From Gnetum montanum (lineage: Eukaryota; Streptophyta; Gnetopsida; Gnetales; Gnetaceae), in contig MNCI01015499.1 in the NCBI GenBank assembly GCA_015680685.1, positions 1,708,373 through 1,772,372 on the forward strand: a DNA stretch of 64,000 nt, written 5' to 3'. Position numbers and translations under genes: made by a program. Below are positions 42,881 through 54,015 of the stretch, in pieces. Numbering within the stretch: position 1 is the first letter of the stretch; each line of letters opens with the position of its first letter. A model generated the notes under the pieces. It was not told the DNA's origin. It saw nothing but the letters and a program-made list of their open reading frames with translations, and searched no databases.

Positions 42881-44827
42881 ACTTTTTGCAGCTTCTCAAT
42901 CTTTTGACTTTTTTGTTTTACACATTTTTAATTTTACAAAAAAAAATTTTCATATTCTTTCTTTTACATCTTTTTATTTTTTAGGTTATTAATATTTTAT
43001 AATTTTTTATACCATCATTAATATATCTGATATTTATTACATAATCTTTTACTTTCTTTTATATCTTCTTGTGTTTGATGTGTTTCTCTACTTTTTCTGC
43101 TAATAAGGTGTTAGGTACAATGGTAATGTGCTACTTGATGGTGGTATGTTTCATTTATAATTTGATTGTTAATGTCTGGTTTCTAACTTTGAATGTTATT
43201 ACTGATGATTGGGACATGGTTTCTTTTCATGTAACAGGCAATGAGTCCACATCATCCACCCATCCACATACTCTATGATTTTCCTTGTTTTGGAAACATG
43301 TAATCCCTTATTCATTAATGCAACTTTAATAAATTGGTGACTTGTGTAATTTCCAAAATTGGGAAGGAATCAAAGGTTTGGACATGGTGTGGCTTTAAAG
43401 GGATGTGGTATTCTTCATGCTTTTCTGTTTTCTTGTGTGAGGGAGTGTTTTCATGAGCTTCTCACCATTCTATGTCATTTTACAATAGGAATTCAAATAA
43501 GTCCTTGCATGGTGTGGTCCTCATAAAAAAATGAGGATTCAAAGCACATCCCTTAGATAAAATAAATGTGAAAATGCATGGGTCTTTGCATGGTGTGGTT
43601 CCCATTCAAAAAAAAACATGGGAATTCAAAGCACACCACTTAAACCAAGTGAAAGGGCTACAAGAACTAGTTATGGTACTTGTCTTGTCTCCTCTAACTA
43701 AGGCCCTTTCTCACATTCTACTTTATCTCCAATTTGGAATGGTGGTTATTTTGTGGTAGCATTCTTGTCTCAGGGGATGAACTAGTCTTAGAATGCAGAT
43801 GCAAAGTCACTGAAAGTGGTTGGTTTTGGTCTAGACCGAGGATGGCTCCTACCAAGTCATTTAATCATAAACTCCACAAGGGACTTCATGTGACTATAAT
43901 TAGGAACTCCATTCCATTCTCTCTATCATCCACCTATGTTTTTCATGCCTCACCTCACTACTGGTTTCATGTTTTGATTCAATGTTTTGATTTGATGTGT
44001 TAGGTTTCTTATTCTGTTATTTTTGAGTTTCTGTACTTAACTTTCCATAACCATTAATCATCCATGGAACCCACGAACTCCTTGGTTTGAAGTTATGCAA
44101 GGGCATAAAAGGCCTATGCCTACTTTGGTGAGGATCCACTTGCATATCTTTTGGTTTCGTAAGTTAAGTTCTTTACTACAATCAAATTCTTTTTATTTAC
44201 CCCATCCATGACAACCAATTGTAAGCAACTTCACAACTATATTTTAGTGAATTTCTTCTTTTTATTATTGTGAATTTCTATACCCTCTTTCTAGTATTCC
44301 TTGTGTTAAGCTTTGTCTAAATTTTATGAACCTCTTCTCTTACTTAACCCATTCATCAATCTTCCCACTAACATTACCAAGCAACCAATCTATCACAATC
44401 ACAACTCAGCTAGATAAAATCACCGACAAGACAAGGTATTCAGCTATTATCTGTTACACTTTATATACAAATCCTTGATTTTGTCGTGATTGCAATGGGG
44501 AGCATGGACTGGAAGCAGGACTATCTTCACCAAGGAGGATGCAACAATATCACTTGCGGGAGATTGTTCATGGCCACTGGATCTCTTCTACCTCTCCCTC
44601 ATTCTTCTATTGCCAAGAAGGGTTGGATGTCCATTGGATCCGAGGGTGTTCTTTCCTATTATCATGAACACCCAATTTTGTACACAATTGTAATGTTGTA
44701 TGCTTGAGAACTTTTGTATGTCTATCCTCTCTATGTCACTCTACATGTCAGTCGAATAGTCCACACCTCCTAATATATTTTATAAAGGACTTGTTTCTCT
44801 TCTTTTGTACTCAAGGACGAGTTTTCG
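42881..44827 (+). other. Element C spacer between integrase and polypurine tract
   Basis: About 1.9 kb with no coding. It matches, in reverse complement, the spacers of B, D and H: T-rich block 42900-43060, the block with GTGTGGTTCCCAT (43600), and ATCATCCACCTATG with GAACCCACGAACTCC (43927-44085). The ORF2 and U3-like block seen in H are absent. Confidence 0.6.
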
Positions 44828-44843
44828 TTTAGTCATGGGGGTA
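44828..44843 (+). other. Element C polypurine tract
   Basis: TTTAGTCATGGGGGTA immediately before the LTR. The same core follows the LTRs of B and H on the other strand. Confidence 0.8.
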
Positions 44844-45715
44844 TGATAAATCGTGTTTTCATACACTTCGATATCAGAGTGGCTGTGATATCAGGTACAC
44901 AATATTGGATATGCAATATCGTGGCCCAAGATGCGATATCATACATTTGATATCACATGGTTACTCCTGGGTCTATAAATATAGCCCCCAGGCACACGAT
45001 TGAGAGTAAGTTTTTTGATAATTAAGTAGTGAAACTCTTGTAGTTTTTCCATTTGAGAGTTAAAATATTTTCCAAGTGCCTATATTAGGAGGTCTAAGTG
45101 TGAATAGATCTTTATTCAAGCATTAATGTACCTGAATGCACCATTTTGTTGGCAATAAAGACGAACTTTTTTATTCATCCTTGCAACACTTGAGACTTTG
45201 TTTCTTATGCATTTATATATTGTGATTTCATGTAGTTTACATTAATGTTATTCATGTAGTAATTAATTTGTATTAATTAAGCAACTCATTAAAATACACA
45301 AGCATGACCCCCCTTCAAGCATATGTGTGACACTTGGTAGCTCAGAAACGGTTAGCATTTGACAACCCAGCCGTGTTAACACAAAGTTCAGAATGTGTCT
45401 AAGAAGTAGGAATGGTTACTTGTGTTAGGCTAGATTAGACCATAGTTTACTTAGCATTTAATTACCTTTACTTTTATTTTTGTATTAGGTGAGTAATTTG
45501 ATAAAACACAAAATAATAAAAATCTTATGCCTCAGTCACACTTAACCATACAATTACATTCCACAAGTGGGACTGGGAAGACAACAAACGGACAACATGC
45601 ACGAACTATTTAGCTCTAGTGTACTTAGTAGTTATAGTCTGTGGAATTCGACCAGATTGCACATGAATGCCTATGATTCGTATGGTTGGGTGTAGGGGTA
45701 CCTCACTACTTATCA
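44844..45715 (+). repeat. Element C 3' LTR (872 bp)
   Basis: Begins TGATAAATCG, ends CACTACTTATCA. U3 (44870-44955) contains five GATATC/AATATC palindromic words. TATA box TATAAATA at 44974-44981. It is the uninterrupted reference that proves where element E entered the 5' LTR. Confidence 0.9.
44974..44981 (+). promoter_or_regulatory. TATA box of element C LTR (3' copy)
   Basis: TATAAATA in CTATAAATATAGCCCCCAGG. The 5' copy has TAAAAATA. Confidence 0.65.
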
Positions 45716-46100
45716 CCTTATATCCAAGCACATAGTGCCTGAATTTTTCCAAAGCAAACACCATTGCCATCAATTCTTTTTCTATGGTGGTGTAGTTTAG
45801 TTGTGCATCCACAATGCTTCAGCTTGTGTAGTAGATGTAATAAGGATTTTTACGATCCTCTAACTACATAAGCACAACCTCTAAGGCATAATTTGATGCA
45901 TCTTTCATGATGTGAAATGGTCTAGACCAATCTAGTTCTCATAGAATTGGAGTTTCTATGAGTTTCTCCTTTAGCTATTGGAATGCATTTTCACATTCCT
46001 TTGTCCAAAAAAATGGAGCATCTTTCTTTGTTAGCTCAACTAACAATTTTACAATCTTAGAGAAATTCTCTATGAATCTTCAGTAGTAATTAGTGTGTCC
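45716..46100 (-). pseudogene. pol: Element D RNase H, N-terminal piece
   Basis: Minus-strand reading includes LNYTTIEKELMAMVFALEKF and RHYVLGYK next to the insertion point. Further upstream the decayed D-A-S-x-Y-A-L start is near 45880. It joins the C-terminal piece at 7868 once element C is removed. Confidence 0.75.
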
Positions 46101-46880
46101 AAGAAATGACTAGACATCTTTTACAATTTCTAGTTAATGGGTAATTCCTTGGATGACCCTTATCTTTTCAAGGATGACCTCAATCTCTGCTTGTGAGATT
46201 TTGTGCCCCAACACAATGCCCTCCTAGACCATCAGATGGCACTTCTACCAATTGAGCCAAAGATTGGTCTTCACACATCTTTTGAGCACTTGCTTAAGAT
46301 AGTCCAAGGCTTACTCAAATGTAGCCCCATAAGTGGAGAAGTCATCCATGAAGACTTCCACCTCACCACTAATCTGCTACTGAAAAATGCTGAAGACCAA
46401 GCATTGGAATGTTGCAAGATCAAGCCAAAAGGCATCCTTCAATATGCAAAGTTCCCCAAAGATTTGTAAATATTATTTTGGCCTAATTCTCTAGTGTGAT
46501 TTGGATTTAGTTATAGACACTATAACCATCTAGGAAGCTATAATAGAAATGCGCAGAAATAGTGTCCAACACTTAATTCACAAATGGCAAAAAGAAGTGA
46601 TTTTTGAATGTTTCCATATTCAACAACCTGAAATCAATACAAATCCACCACTTTCCACCTTTCTTTGGCACTATTACCAATGGGCTAACCCACTTGCTAT
46701 CCGTAATGGGGTAGATGAACCTTACCTTGAGAAGTTGTTCAATTTTCTCTTTGATGATCTGCTTTAATTTGGGGTTCAATCGTTGTTTTTTGCTACATCT
46801 TTGGCTTCATGGTTGGATCAATATAGATACAATGTTGGCATATCCTAGGACCAATCCCTGTGAGTTCAAGATATGACCAA
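46101..46880 (-). pseudogene. pol: Element D reverse transcriptase (decayed)
   Basis: Minus-strand reading: NPKLKQIIKEKIEQLLKVRF, IYPITDSKWVSPLVIVPKKG, GKWWICIDFRLLNMETFKNH (46573-46779). After stops comes the catalytic box VEVFMDDFSTYG (about 46330-46365) with both Asp present. The thumb segment VLGHKISQAEI lies near 46180-46215. Plus-strand ORFs here are shadows. Confidence 0.82.
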
Positions 46881-47340
46881 ACAAAGGCTATTAGTCATTT
46901 TTTGAACACCTTCAACGACATTTGTTTTTGTTCAAGAGCAAGATTTGCATTGATTATTAGTGGCTTCCCATTTTTCAAGAATGCATATTCCATGTTAACA
47001 AGTACATTTTTCAACTCAAGGGACTCTTATTTAAAATTTTTGAGAATTTCTAGCTTTTCCCAATTGGTATCATCAATTTCATCATGAGAGAGTTAGTAAT
47101 GAACTTCCTTTAATTCATCCATGCCTACCACGTAGGCACATGTTAGGCTCTCTGTAGGTTCCATGCAAAGTGTTGAGCTACTCTTAGGGTCAATTGTTAG
47201 CCACTGGGTGCCCTCTTGCTTTGCGGTTGCTGCATATAGGCACCTCTAAATTTTAGATATATTAGCACACTGATTTCATGCTTTGATAGATATAATGTTA
47301 ATGGCCCATAGTTTCTGCACACAGTTGCACCCTATATCTC
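46881..47340 (-). pseudogene. pol: Element D PR-RT linker, truncated at the deletion
   Basis: Corresponds to 870-1180 of element A (shared words around CATATTCCATGTTAAC and CAAAGTGTTGAGC). The match to the pol side ends near 47340. Confidence 0.55.
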
Positions 47341-47560
47341 TACACCTCCTAAGAGTTTGGAGCAACATCTCAAGCATAGATCAATCAGGAGGCATTACAA
47401 TGTTGTCCTTTATATCCTGCCACCATAGTTGTTCATCCTAATGCAAGATGAAGGTGAAGTCAGGCACATGCTCATTTAGATGAGTATATACCACCCTACA
47501 TTCTTGAGGCACTGGCAGTTTAGTATCATCATGCCTATAAGAAGAAGACATTTTGTAATT
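47341..47560 (-). pseudogene. gag: Element D gag N-terminus fused to pol linker by a deletion
   Basis: Minus-strand reading matches the first 60 or so codons of gag in A (3965-4130): LPVPQEC, YTHLNEHVPDFTFILHQDEQ, and a DIKDNIVMPPD-like segment. Directly downstream comes the pol linker, so about 2.8 kb of PR and gag present in A are missing. Confidence 0.65.
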
Positions 47561-47689
47561 AGAATAAGATATCAATATGCTCAAATTATTATATTTATTT
47601 TTAGGATGATTTTGACCTTAGGGTTTATCCAACGATGTTAATGATTTTCACTATGCCTAGATAGTGCATGTTTAAACAAAAAGAAGTCC

Positions 47690-47705
47690 ATGCCAACAAT
47701 GATAA
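47690..47705 (-). other. Element D primer-binding site remnant
   Basis: TTATCATTGTTGGCATGGA read outward from the LTR; keeps CATTGT and GGA of the tRNA-Asp-type site but is heavily changed. Supported mainly by position. Confidence 0.45.
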
Positions 47706-48819
47706 TGATGAGTGGCAAATACCCCTACACTCAACCATGCAAATCAGTAAGTGTTCACGTGCAATCTAATTGAATTTCGTGAACCCCTTGTCTTCCGATA
47801 CACTAGCCTCTAAAAAGTGAACTTGCCCTAACAATCATTTATTGTCCTCCTAATTACACTTATGATATGCAAAGGTATGGTTAAGTGTAATTGAGGTGTA
47901 TGATTTTTATTATTTTTATGTTTTATGTTTTGGGTGCTTAAAATAAAGAATGAATGGAATGAAGTAATTTAATTGCTAATTTAATCTAACTAAGTAATCA
48001 ATCTCTAGCTAATCCTTAACATAAGCATCCAATCCCACTTTTTGAAGACATCCTGAACATGTATAACACTGCTAGGTTACCAAACATTAAGCGTTACTAA
48101 GATTACCAAGCATCATGTGCATGCTTGAAGCGATCATACTTATGTGCTTAATTAATTGCTATTTAATCTAGCTTAATTTAGCTTAATTACTTAAAGCATT
48201 AAAAGAAATTTTGTAAAACATTAAATGCATGAAGAAAATATTTAATCTAGCTAAAGTGCTACAAGGTTTGTTAGAAAGCTTGTCGTTATTGTCACACACA
48301 CTATTGTGCTCAAGTACAATAGTGCTCAAAATAAAGATCTATACACTCAATGACTCCTATTGTAGGCACTTGGGAAAATATTCTAACTCTGGGAAAGAAA
48401 AACTACAAGAGCTTTGCTACACTATGATAAAAGACTCCCAAACCATGCACCCAAGTGTTATATTTATAGTTCAGTCAAAGTGCTGCAAGGTTTATTCAAA
48501 AGCTTGTTTTTATTACCACACACACTATCGTGCTCAGGTACAACAGTGCTCAAATAAAGATCTGTACACTCAATGACTCTTGTTGTAGGCACTTGGAAAA
48601 ATATTCTAACTCTGGGGAAGAAAAACTGCAAGAGCTCTACTACACTATCATAAAAAGGCTTCCAAACCGTGCATCCCAAGTGTTATATTTATAGGCTAAC
48701 ACACATCCAACGATATTGGATATCCAACATAACTTCTTAGTTCCTAATATTGGGTATCCAATATCAAGGCTTTGATATTAGATATCCAATATTAGAGCTA
48801 GATAAAATACACTTCATCA
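47706..48819 (-). repeat. Element D 5' LTR with internal tandem duplication (1,114 bp)
   Basis: Bounded by TGATGAG (47706) and TCATCA (48819). U3 (48700-48810) holds GATATC/GGATATCC palindromic words. An internal direct duplication of about 225 bp (48251-48474 and 48475-48698) explains the extra length over B and C. Flanked at 48820 by CATGG; the partner is outside the window. Confidence 0.85.
48251..48698 (-). repeat. 224-225 bp tandem duplication in element D LTR, doubling the TATA box
   Basis: The two copies align along their whole length (for example TGTTATATTTATAG at 48456 and 48681). Each carries a minus-strand TATAAATA, at 48461-48468 and 48686-48693. The copies differ at a moderate number of sites, so the duplication is not recent. 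Confidence 0.88.
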
Positions 48820-49511
48820 CATGGATAATCTTGGATAAAGAGCACAACATGGGAGGACTACCCAACTTATTATGTTACGACTTATGAACAAATAAGTAGT
48901 ACCATGATCATATAAGACTAACATAGGAATTTCTAAGATCATGTCTTTTGTCTCTATAACTATATTGGAGTGTACATCTAATGATTGGTTTGTTAGAGCA
49001 TACACCTGACCCTGGACTCTCTGTCATGTCTGATCTACTTATCCAATAGGAGTTTCACATCCTCCTTTACTAGAGGTCTTTGAGTATAGCCACCATCACC
49101 ACCACCACCAGCTATTTGTTGTAGGCACTCTTTAGCCTAGTGTCCCAACTAACAACATGCATAGTAGTTTGATTAGTTGTTTTAAACATGTCATAGTTGC
49201 CCACATCTAAGTTTAGAAATTAATAACTCCAAGATCACCATTTTCTTTAGAAATTAGAAAATCTACCATTTAACATAAGAAAAGCTAAGTAGAGCTATAA
49301 TTTTTTCAAATTTACTATATGATAATATTTTCCATCTTTCTATAAATATAAGGAATAAATATGGGTTGAAAACAAAATATGCTGGGCCACAATGAGCCTT
49401 CTTGTTATTGAGAAGTTCCATTTAGATCACATATGAACTTTTTGCTCCATTTTTTAAACAAGATGATGCCATAATTAAAATTTTTCCAATGCTACTTCCA
49501 CACTTAGATAG
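48820..49511 (-). mobile_element. Element G: chromovirus-like fragment (gag zinc knuckle to protease)
   Basis: About 690 bp of older DNA between D and H. Minus-strand reading near 49126-49167 gives a decayed CCHC knuckle (ACC, stop, LGH, stop, AKEC). It is followed by a Gly-rich stretch and, near 48870-49005, VYALTNQSLDVHSN and LEIPMLVLYDHGTTYLFIS. That is the zinc-knuckle, linker, RVYALT, and L-x-D-S-G-A-T-H-S-F-I-S order of Tekay/Del/CRM-type gypsy elements, with DSG read as DHG. 49200-49511 is AT-rich with no clear frame. Confidence 0.6.
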
Positions 49512-50449
49512 TGATGAGCAGCTAGGTACCCCTATGCCCAACCATACAAATCACAAAGCGTTCATGCCTAATCCAATTGAATTCCATGGACTTTATAGTT
49601 TCTAGTGCATTAGTCTTCTAGAAAATGAACCTTGCCAAAAGGTGATTTGTTGTCTTCTTAATTACACTTGTGAAGTATAAAGGTATGGTTAAGTGAAATC
49701 AAGGTATATGATTTTAATCATTTTATATTTTATGTTCTTTGGTGCTTTGAAGAGAGAGATAAAGTAATTTAACGACTAATCTAAATTAACTAACTAACTA
49801 ATCTCTAACTAGTCCTAACATAAGCATTCAGCCCTACTTTCCATATAGGTCTTGAACCCACATATCCACTGTTGGGTTACCAAGTGCTACACTACTGGGC
49901 ATACCAAGCAATAATGCTATTGGAATTACTAAGCGAATACATGTTACATTCGAAGTGGTTGTACTTATGTAATTAATCTATCTAGCTTAACTCGCTTAAT
50001 TACCTCATTAACTTAATTACTAGAAAACATTGAATAAATAATTGAAAATATTGAATGCATGAATAAATATCTAAACTTTCCAGAATGCTACAAGGGTTAT
50101 CAAGAAGCTTGTCTTTATTACCACACACACTATCGTGCTCAAGTACAATTGTGCTTGAATAAAGATTCGTACAATTAATGACTTCCACTGTGGGCACTCA
50201 AGAGAAATATTCTAACTTCCAAATGTAAAAACTATAAGAGTTTGGCTACTATTATCAATCTAATGCCATAAATGCAGCTAGTAAGCATGTATTTATTGCC
50301 CAAGACAAATCCCTACATCAACAAGGCCGCATTAATGAAACAAACTGTGTCGACGGGGCCTAGTCGATGGGGCCCAATTGATGCAATAGACTGCATCAAC
50401 GGAGCCTAGTTGATAGGGCCTAGTCAATGCAATAAATCGTATTTCATCA
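49512..50449 (-). repeat. Element H 3' LTR (938 bp)
   Basis: Bounded by TGATGAG (49512) and TCATCA (50449). Minus-strand U3 (50310-50440) is made of repeated words such as GATGCARTC, GGGCCCCATCGACTAGGCC and CATTGACTAGGCC. The TATA region is less clear (TATTTATTG at 50290-50300). Followed by the polypurine tract. Confidence 0.87.
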
Positions 50450-50467
50450 TACCCCAATGACTGAATG
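50450..50467 (-). other. Element H polypurine tract
   Basis: CATTCAGTCATTGGGGTA on the minus strand, adjacent to the LTR start. Confidence 0.75.
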
Positions 50468-50649
50468 GAAACTTGTCCTCATGTTCTTTACAAAATTGGG
50501 AAGGTATGGGATTATTGACTAACTTTTGACATAACAAAACAAGACAAAATAGACATAACAAAACTAAGTGCCTAGTGTACAGATCAACCACATTACAAAA
50601 TTGAGCATGATACAAAAATTAGACAAGATCTAATGCCATGAAGATAGAA

Positions 50650-53482
50650 GAGAAGATCACATGATCCTAGGTGGTGGAGGCTCTAACGGACCTTCTCCAA
50701 CTCTAGGCATGATCGGTGGCTAAGGTGGTTGTGGTTGTCTCACTACTACTGTGACTTCTGGTGAAAGGTTGAAAGCATCCAGCAATGCTTTCATCTTTTC
50801 CTCTTTACTCCTAGGATCATTCATGGTTCATGCAGCTTCACTAATGTGGGTTGGAATTGGAATATCCCATGAACAATGCAATATTAGAAGCAGCTCATTT
50901 ACATTGATGAACCAAACCGCAACTTGTTTGCACTCAATGTTGAACACTCGAATTATGTCGTACAATGCCTAGTAGTCATTCATTCTTTTGGCTAGGTTCT
51001 CAATGACTGATCTTTGGTCAATGAATTCTGCCTTGAGAACCTCAAGTTCAACATTCACCATTGTAAACTTTTGCTTAGTGTCTTTATGATTCTTGAACTC
51101 CACTTCATACAATAAGTACAAGTTGGCCACTTGCTTCTCAAGCTTAGACCATAGTTGTCTAGTAGTCAACATTACCAAGTTTGCATAGCAAATATCAAAT
51201 AGCTCCATGTACTCTATCATCTCTTCAATCTGCAACTCCTTTGTGTAGATTTTCACCTTGTTATAGGCATCAATCCCATCAATGATGGGTTGCCACATTT
51301 CTCTACCTTGCTGGAGTTGCTGGAGGGCCTCATTAACTTTGCCTTTGCAAGTTGGATATGCTTTTCATTCACCTCCTTCTGTAGACCAACGTAGTCTCTA
51401 TAATTATTTTTAACTTTTTTGAATTTCATAACCTCATTTTTCTAGGCAACAATCTCAATGGCTAATTTCTAGTGTAAGGTGTGGACCTTCTCCATGGAGA
51501 GATTATGATTCTTTGCTGTCGATCTCCTTAATTTAGCATTTGTTCTTGTGACCTACTCCTGCTATTGATATATGAATTCTTCTAACTGTTGTTTTTTCAC
51601 ATCAACATTCCATAGGCAATGATTCTCTACGATCAAGGTTTCATTTTCATGGTGCATCTACATCAAGTCCTTCCATACTGAATGAGTTTTAGCTTCTGCT
51701 ACAGACTAATTGAAGATTGTCATTACATTTCTTCCTAAACCCACTTTAGCTATTCTTAAAGCTGCTGAAAAGCTTCATCTCATGTCAATGTAGGGTTGAT
51801 AAGAGCAAGGTCAGCAATTCAGGCACACAATTTGACAACTTCTATAACTAGGCATTGATTGTGTTCTTGAGGTATTTTACGTTTTCCTTCTAGGATGAGG
51901 CACTTTCCCTTTGCCTCTAGCAACTCCAATTGGGTTGCGGTGATGGTATCCTAAAAATCAAAGATAGCCAAAATTGGTTGCCTAATTTCCACCAGTTGGT
52001 CCAGTAGTTCTTCATGCTAGGTTGCATTCAATTTCTTACTAATTATCCCTATGGATTTATGCGCATCTTTAAGTGTAGAAACATCTGGTATAGGCATCAC
52101 AAGTGCATTTAATGCCTCAGTGACTCAATTAGCAATGATCTCCATAGCTGTCTCTTTCCCTTGGTGCTACATCACTAATACAGTTGCCTCCTCAGCCTCC
52201 TCCAAGTACACTGAAAAGAAAGTGGCATTCCCAAAGATTTCTAGGAATAGATGATGCTAAAAGAGAAACATCGTCACCTCTTAGGCACTTGGATTTGACC
52301 TCACAAGTAACTACATTTGTTGGGCAAACAACATTGATCCACCTTCCTCCATCTGGCTGATTGTACGAGCCACTTCTCTAAGGTGACTCATGGTTGATTT
52401 GTATGTAGATGGGTCTCCAACACTAGTTTCTACCTACTAATCCTATTTTTGCAAGAGCTACTCTCAAATTTTCTACATGTGCTCAATCGTAATGCAGGCC
52501 TCTAATGATTACTCATGAGTAAGTGGTGGAGGTGGTCATTGCTGCTCCTCTTCTATGGTCATGGTAGGCATCTTATCCTTTATCATCTTGGTCCATGAAG
52601 CATTAGGAGCATGCCTAAGTGTATCATTTTCATAGTATACTATCCTTGCCCTTTTGCATAATTTTCTAATCAAGTAAGGGAAGGGCAAGGTTTTTTTTCA
52701 TGCTCATTCTCCTTGAAGCATTCTCTATCTCTAAATAGATTAGTTATGGAAGGTTTGCTAGAAATTTCCTGCTAATAACAGTGCATGCTTAGGTAGAGAA
52801 GGCTATCACCTTATTAGGCCTCATCATTGGATTGAGGATTTAGGCCACTATCTTAAAATAGATTCACTTTACCAGTGTGAGCATGTCAAACTACTTACAA
52901 TTAACCCCATAACACCAATGAGTCCACTCCTTCTTTGCTCCACGATCAACTTGTGTGGACAACTTTGCTAACTATGTTCTTTCATCAAGCAACCCAAGGA
53001 CCTACGCAATGTCTTCTATAGAGTAGGACACTTAGATGTCATAGTAGCTCCTACTCTTCTATCGTTCCAAAAGAGATACGTTTCTCCCATGTATCACTCC
53101 CCACTAGAAGTCATGATTGACCACATGCAAGAGGCTTGCAATTGAGCTCTGACATCTTCTAGAGCCTATTCAAGGAATAGCCCAAAGTTCAACTCTTGGA
53201 GAACTGAGCATTGGACCTCATGGTTTCCAATTACGTTGAGGCAAGCCTGTGTGAGTGTGAATTCCAACCTAGGTACAAGGCCTGACGCTTTACCTCGCTG
53301 TGAGTGTTCAGATGTAGCTTCCTCTTTGAGAATCTATCAGACAAATTCCACCTCAGCCTCATTTCTAAGAGGTCCCGTTGCATGGGTTGCCTCAACCTAT
53401 TATTAACCATATTCTTGTTAGTCTCTTCCTCCTTTGGGCCATTTTTCCCATGGTTGTGATGGTCCTTCCTCCTTTGTGCCAT
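50650..53482 (-). pseudogene. Element H ORF2 (env-like position; decayed)
   Basis: Starts at the ATG at 53482 with MAQRRKDHHNHGKNGPKEEE and stays open to 53231. After frame changes the reading includes LPFPYLIRKLCKRARIVYYE (about 52620-52690), a segment typical of the ORF2 proteins of Athila elements. Middle parts are too decayed to follow. A coiled-coil-rich segment at 50969-51298 (LWSKLEKQVANLYLLYEVEF and LEVLKAEFIDQRSVIENLAK) lies toward the C-terminus. Athila ORF2 has been proposed to be envelope-like on position; I see no clear signal peptide or transmembrane segment here, so the function is open. Confidence 0.65.
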
Positions 53483-53885
53483 CTGTAACCACACATAACA
53501 ATGAGTTAGCAAATATTATGTAACTCAGAATGACTGAAATACCTTGTCTCATAGGAAGGTTACACTTGGCTAAGGTGTGATTATGGCTGTATGGATTAAG
53601 TATTTAATTATTAATTTAACCTTTGGTTTATCAAAGTTGTTGGAAGGGTTAAATTCCAAAAAAATTAATGATTTAATAGCATTTTATATCTTAACCTTTT
53701 AGGGGAGTTAGGAAACGTTTTGAAAAATTATTTTCAAAACCTTGAGGTTTGCTACCTCCACAACTAAGAGCTTATATGATAAATGGTGCGAGATTTATAG
53801 GCATGGGAAGGTTCTAGGCTCTGAAAATTGCAAAAACTCCTTGGGCATGATGGACTGAATGTAAAAAATTTAAAGTGTTCGAAAG
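53483..53885 (-). other. Leader upstream of ORF2 in element H
   Basis: No coding signal. It lies between the internal TATA box and the ORF2 start. Elements B (58480-58700) and probably D and C keep parts of it (shared ACAACTAAGAGC) without ORF2. Confidence 0.5.
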
Positions 53886-54015
53886 TATTTATAGTATTTT
53901 TTCATTGCATTGACAAGGCCTTGTTGACGTAATCTATTGCATCAATGGGGCCTTGTCGATGGGGCCTCGTTGATGCAGTCTACTACGATGGGGCCTCATC
54001 GATGCAGCTATTGAC
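53886..54015 (-). promoter_or_regulatory. Internal U3-like repeat block with TATA box upstream of ORF2
   Basis: On the minus strand: repeated words GATGAGGCCCCATCG, CATCAACGAGGCCCCATCGA, AAGGCCCCATTGATGCAAT and CAAGGCCTTGTCAATGCAAT, then TATAAATA at 53886-53893. The same words and the same order (repeats, then TATA) form U3 of the LTRs of H and A. ORF2 begins 400 bp downstream. An internal promoter is an inference; a fragment of a separate LTR is the alternative. Confidence 0.55.

Larger units (their letters stand above)
7869..45715 (+). mobile_element. Element C: Athila-like LTR retrotransposon, about 10.1 kb after removing nested E and F
   Basis: The LTRs are 7869-8692 plus 27287-27332 (split by element E) and 44844-45715. 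Both begin TGATAAATC; the left ends in TCATCA, the right in TTATCA. Internal order on the plus strand is tRNA-Asp-type primer site, gag, PR, RT (split by F), RNase H, IN, spacer, polypurine tract. The two LTRs are clearly diverged, mostly by transitions, so the insertion is old. C lacks an ORF2 like that of H. Total span 37,847 bp; subtracting E and F with their duplications leaves about 10,070 bp. Confidence 0.88.
45716..48819 (-). mobile_element. Element D, right part: RNase H, RT, gag N-terminus, 5' LTR
   Basis: Continuation of the Athila-like element cut at 7868. Minus-strand RNase H resumes at 45716 after the pentamer CCTTA, followed by RT, then a junction near 47340 where PR and most of gag are missing, the gag N-terminus, a poorly preserved primer site, and the 5' LTR. 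The LTR ends at 48819 against chromovirus-like sequence. Confidence 0.82.

Noticed and set aside
43069-44003. Several ORFs in element C's spacer suggesting membrane segments
   Set aside because: The homologous spacers in B, D and H do not keep these frames; T-rich DNA gives hydrophobic readings.
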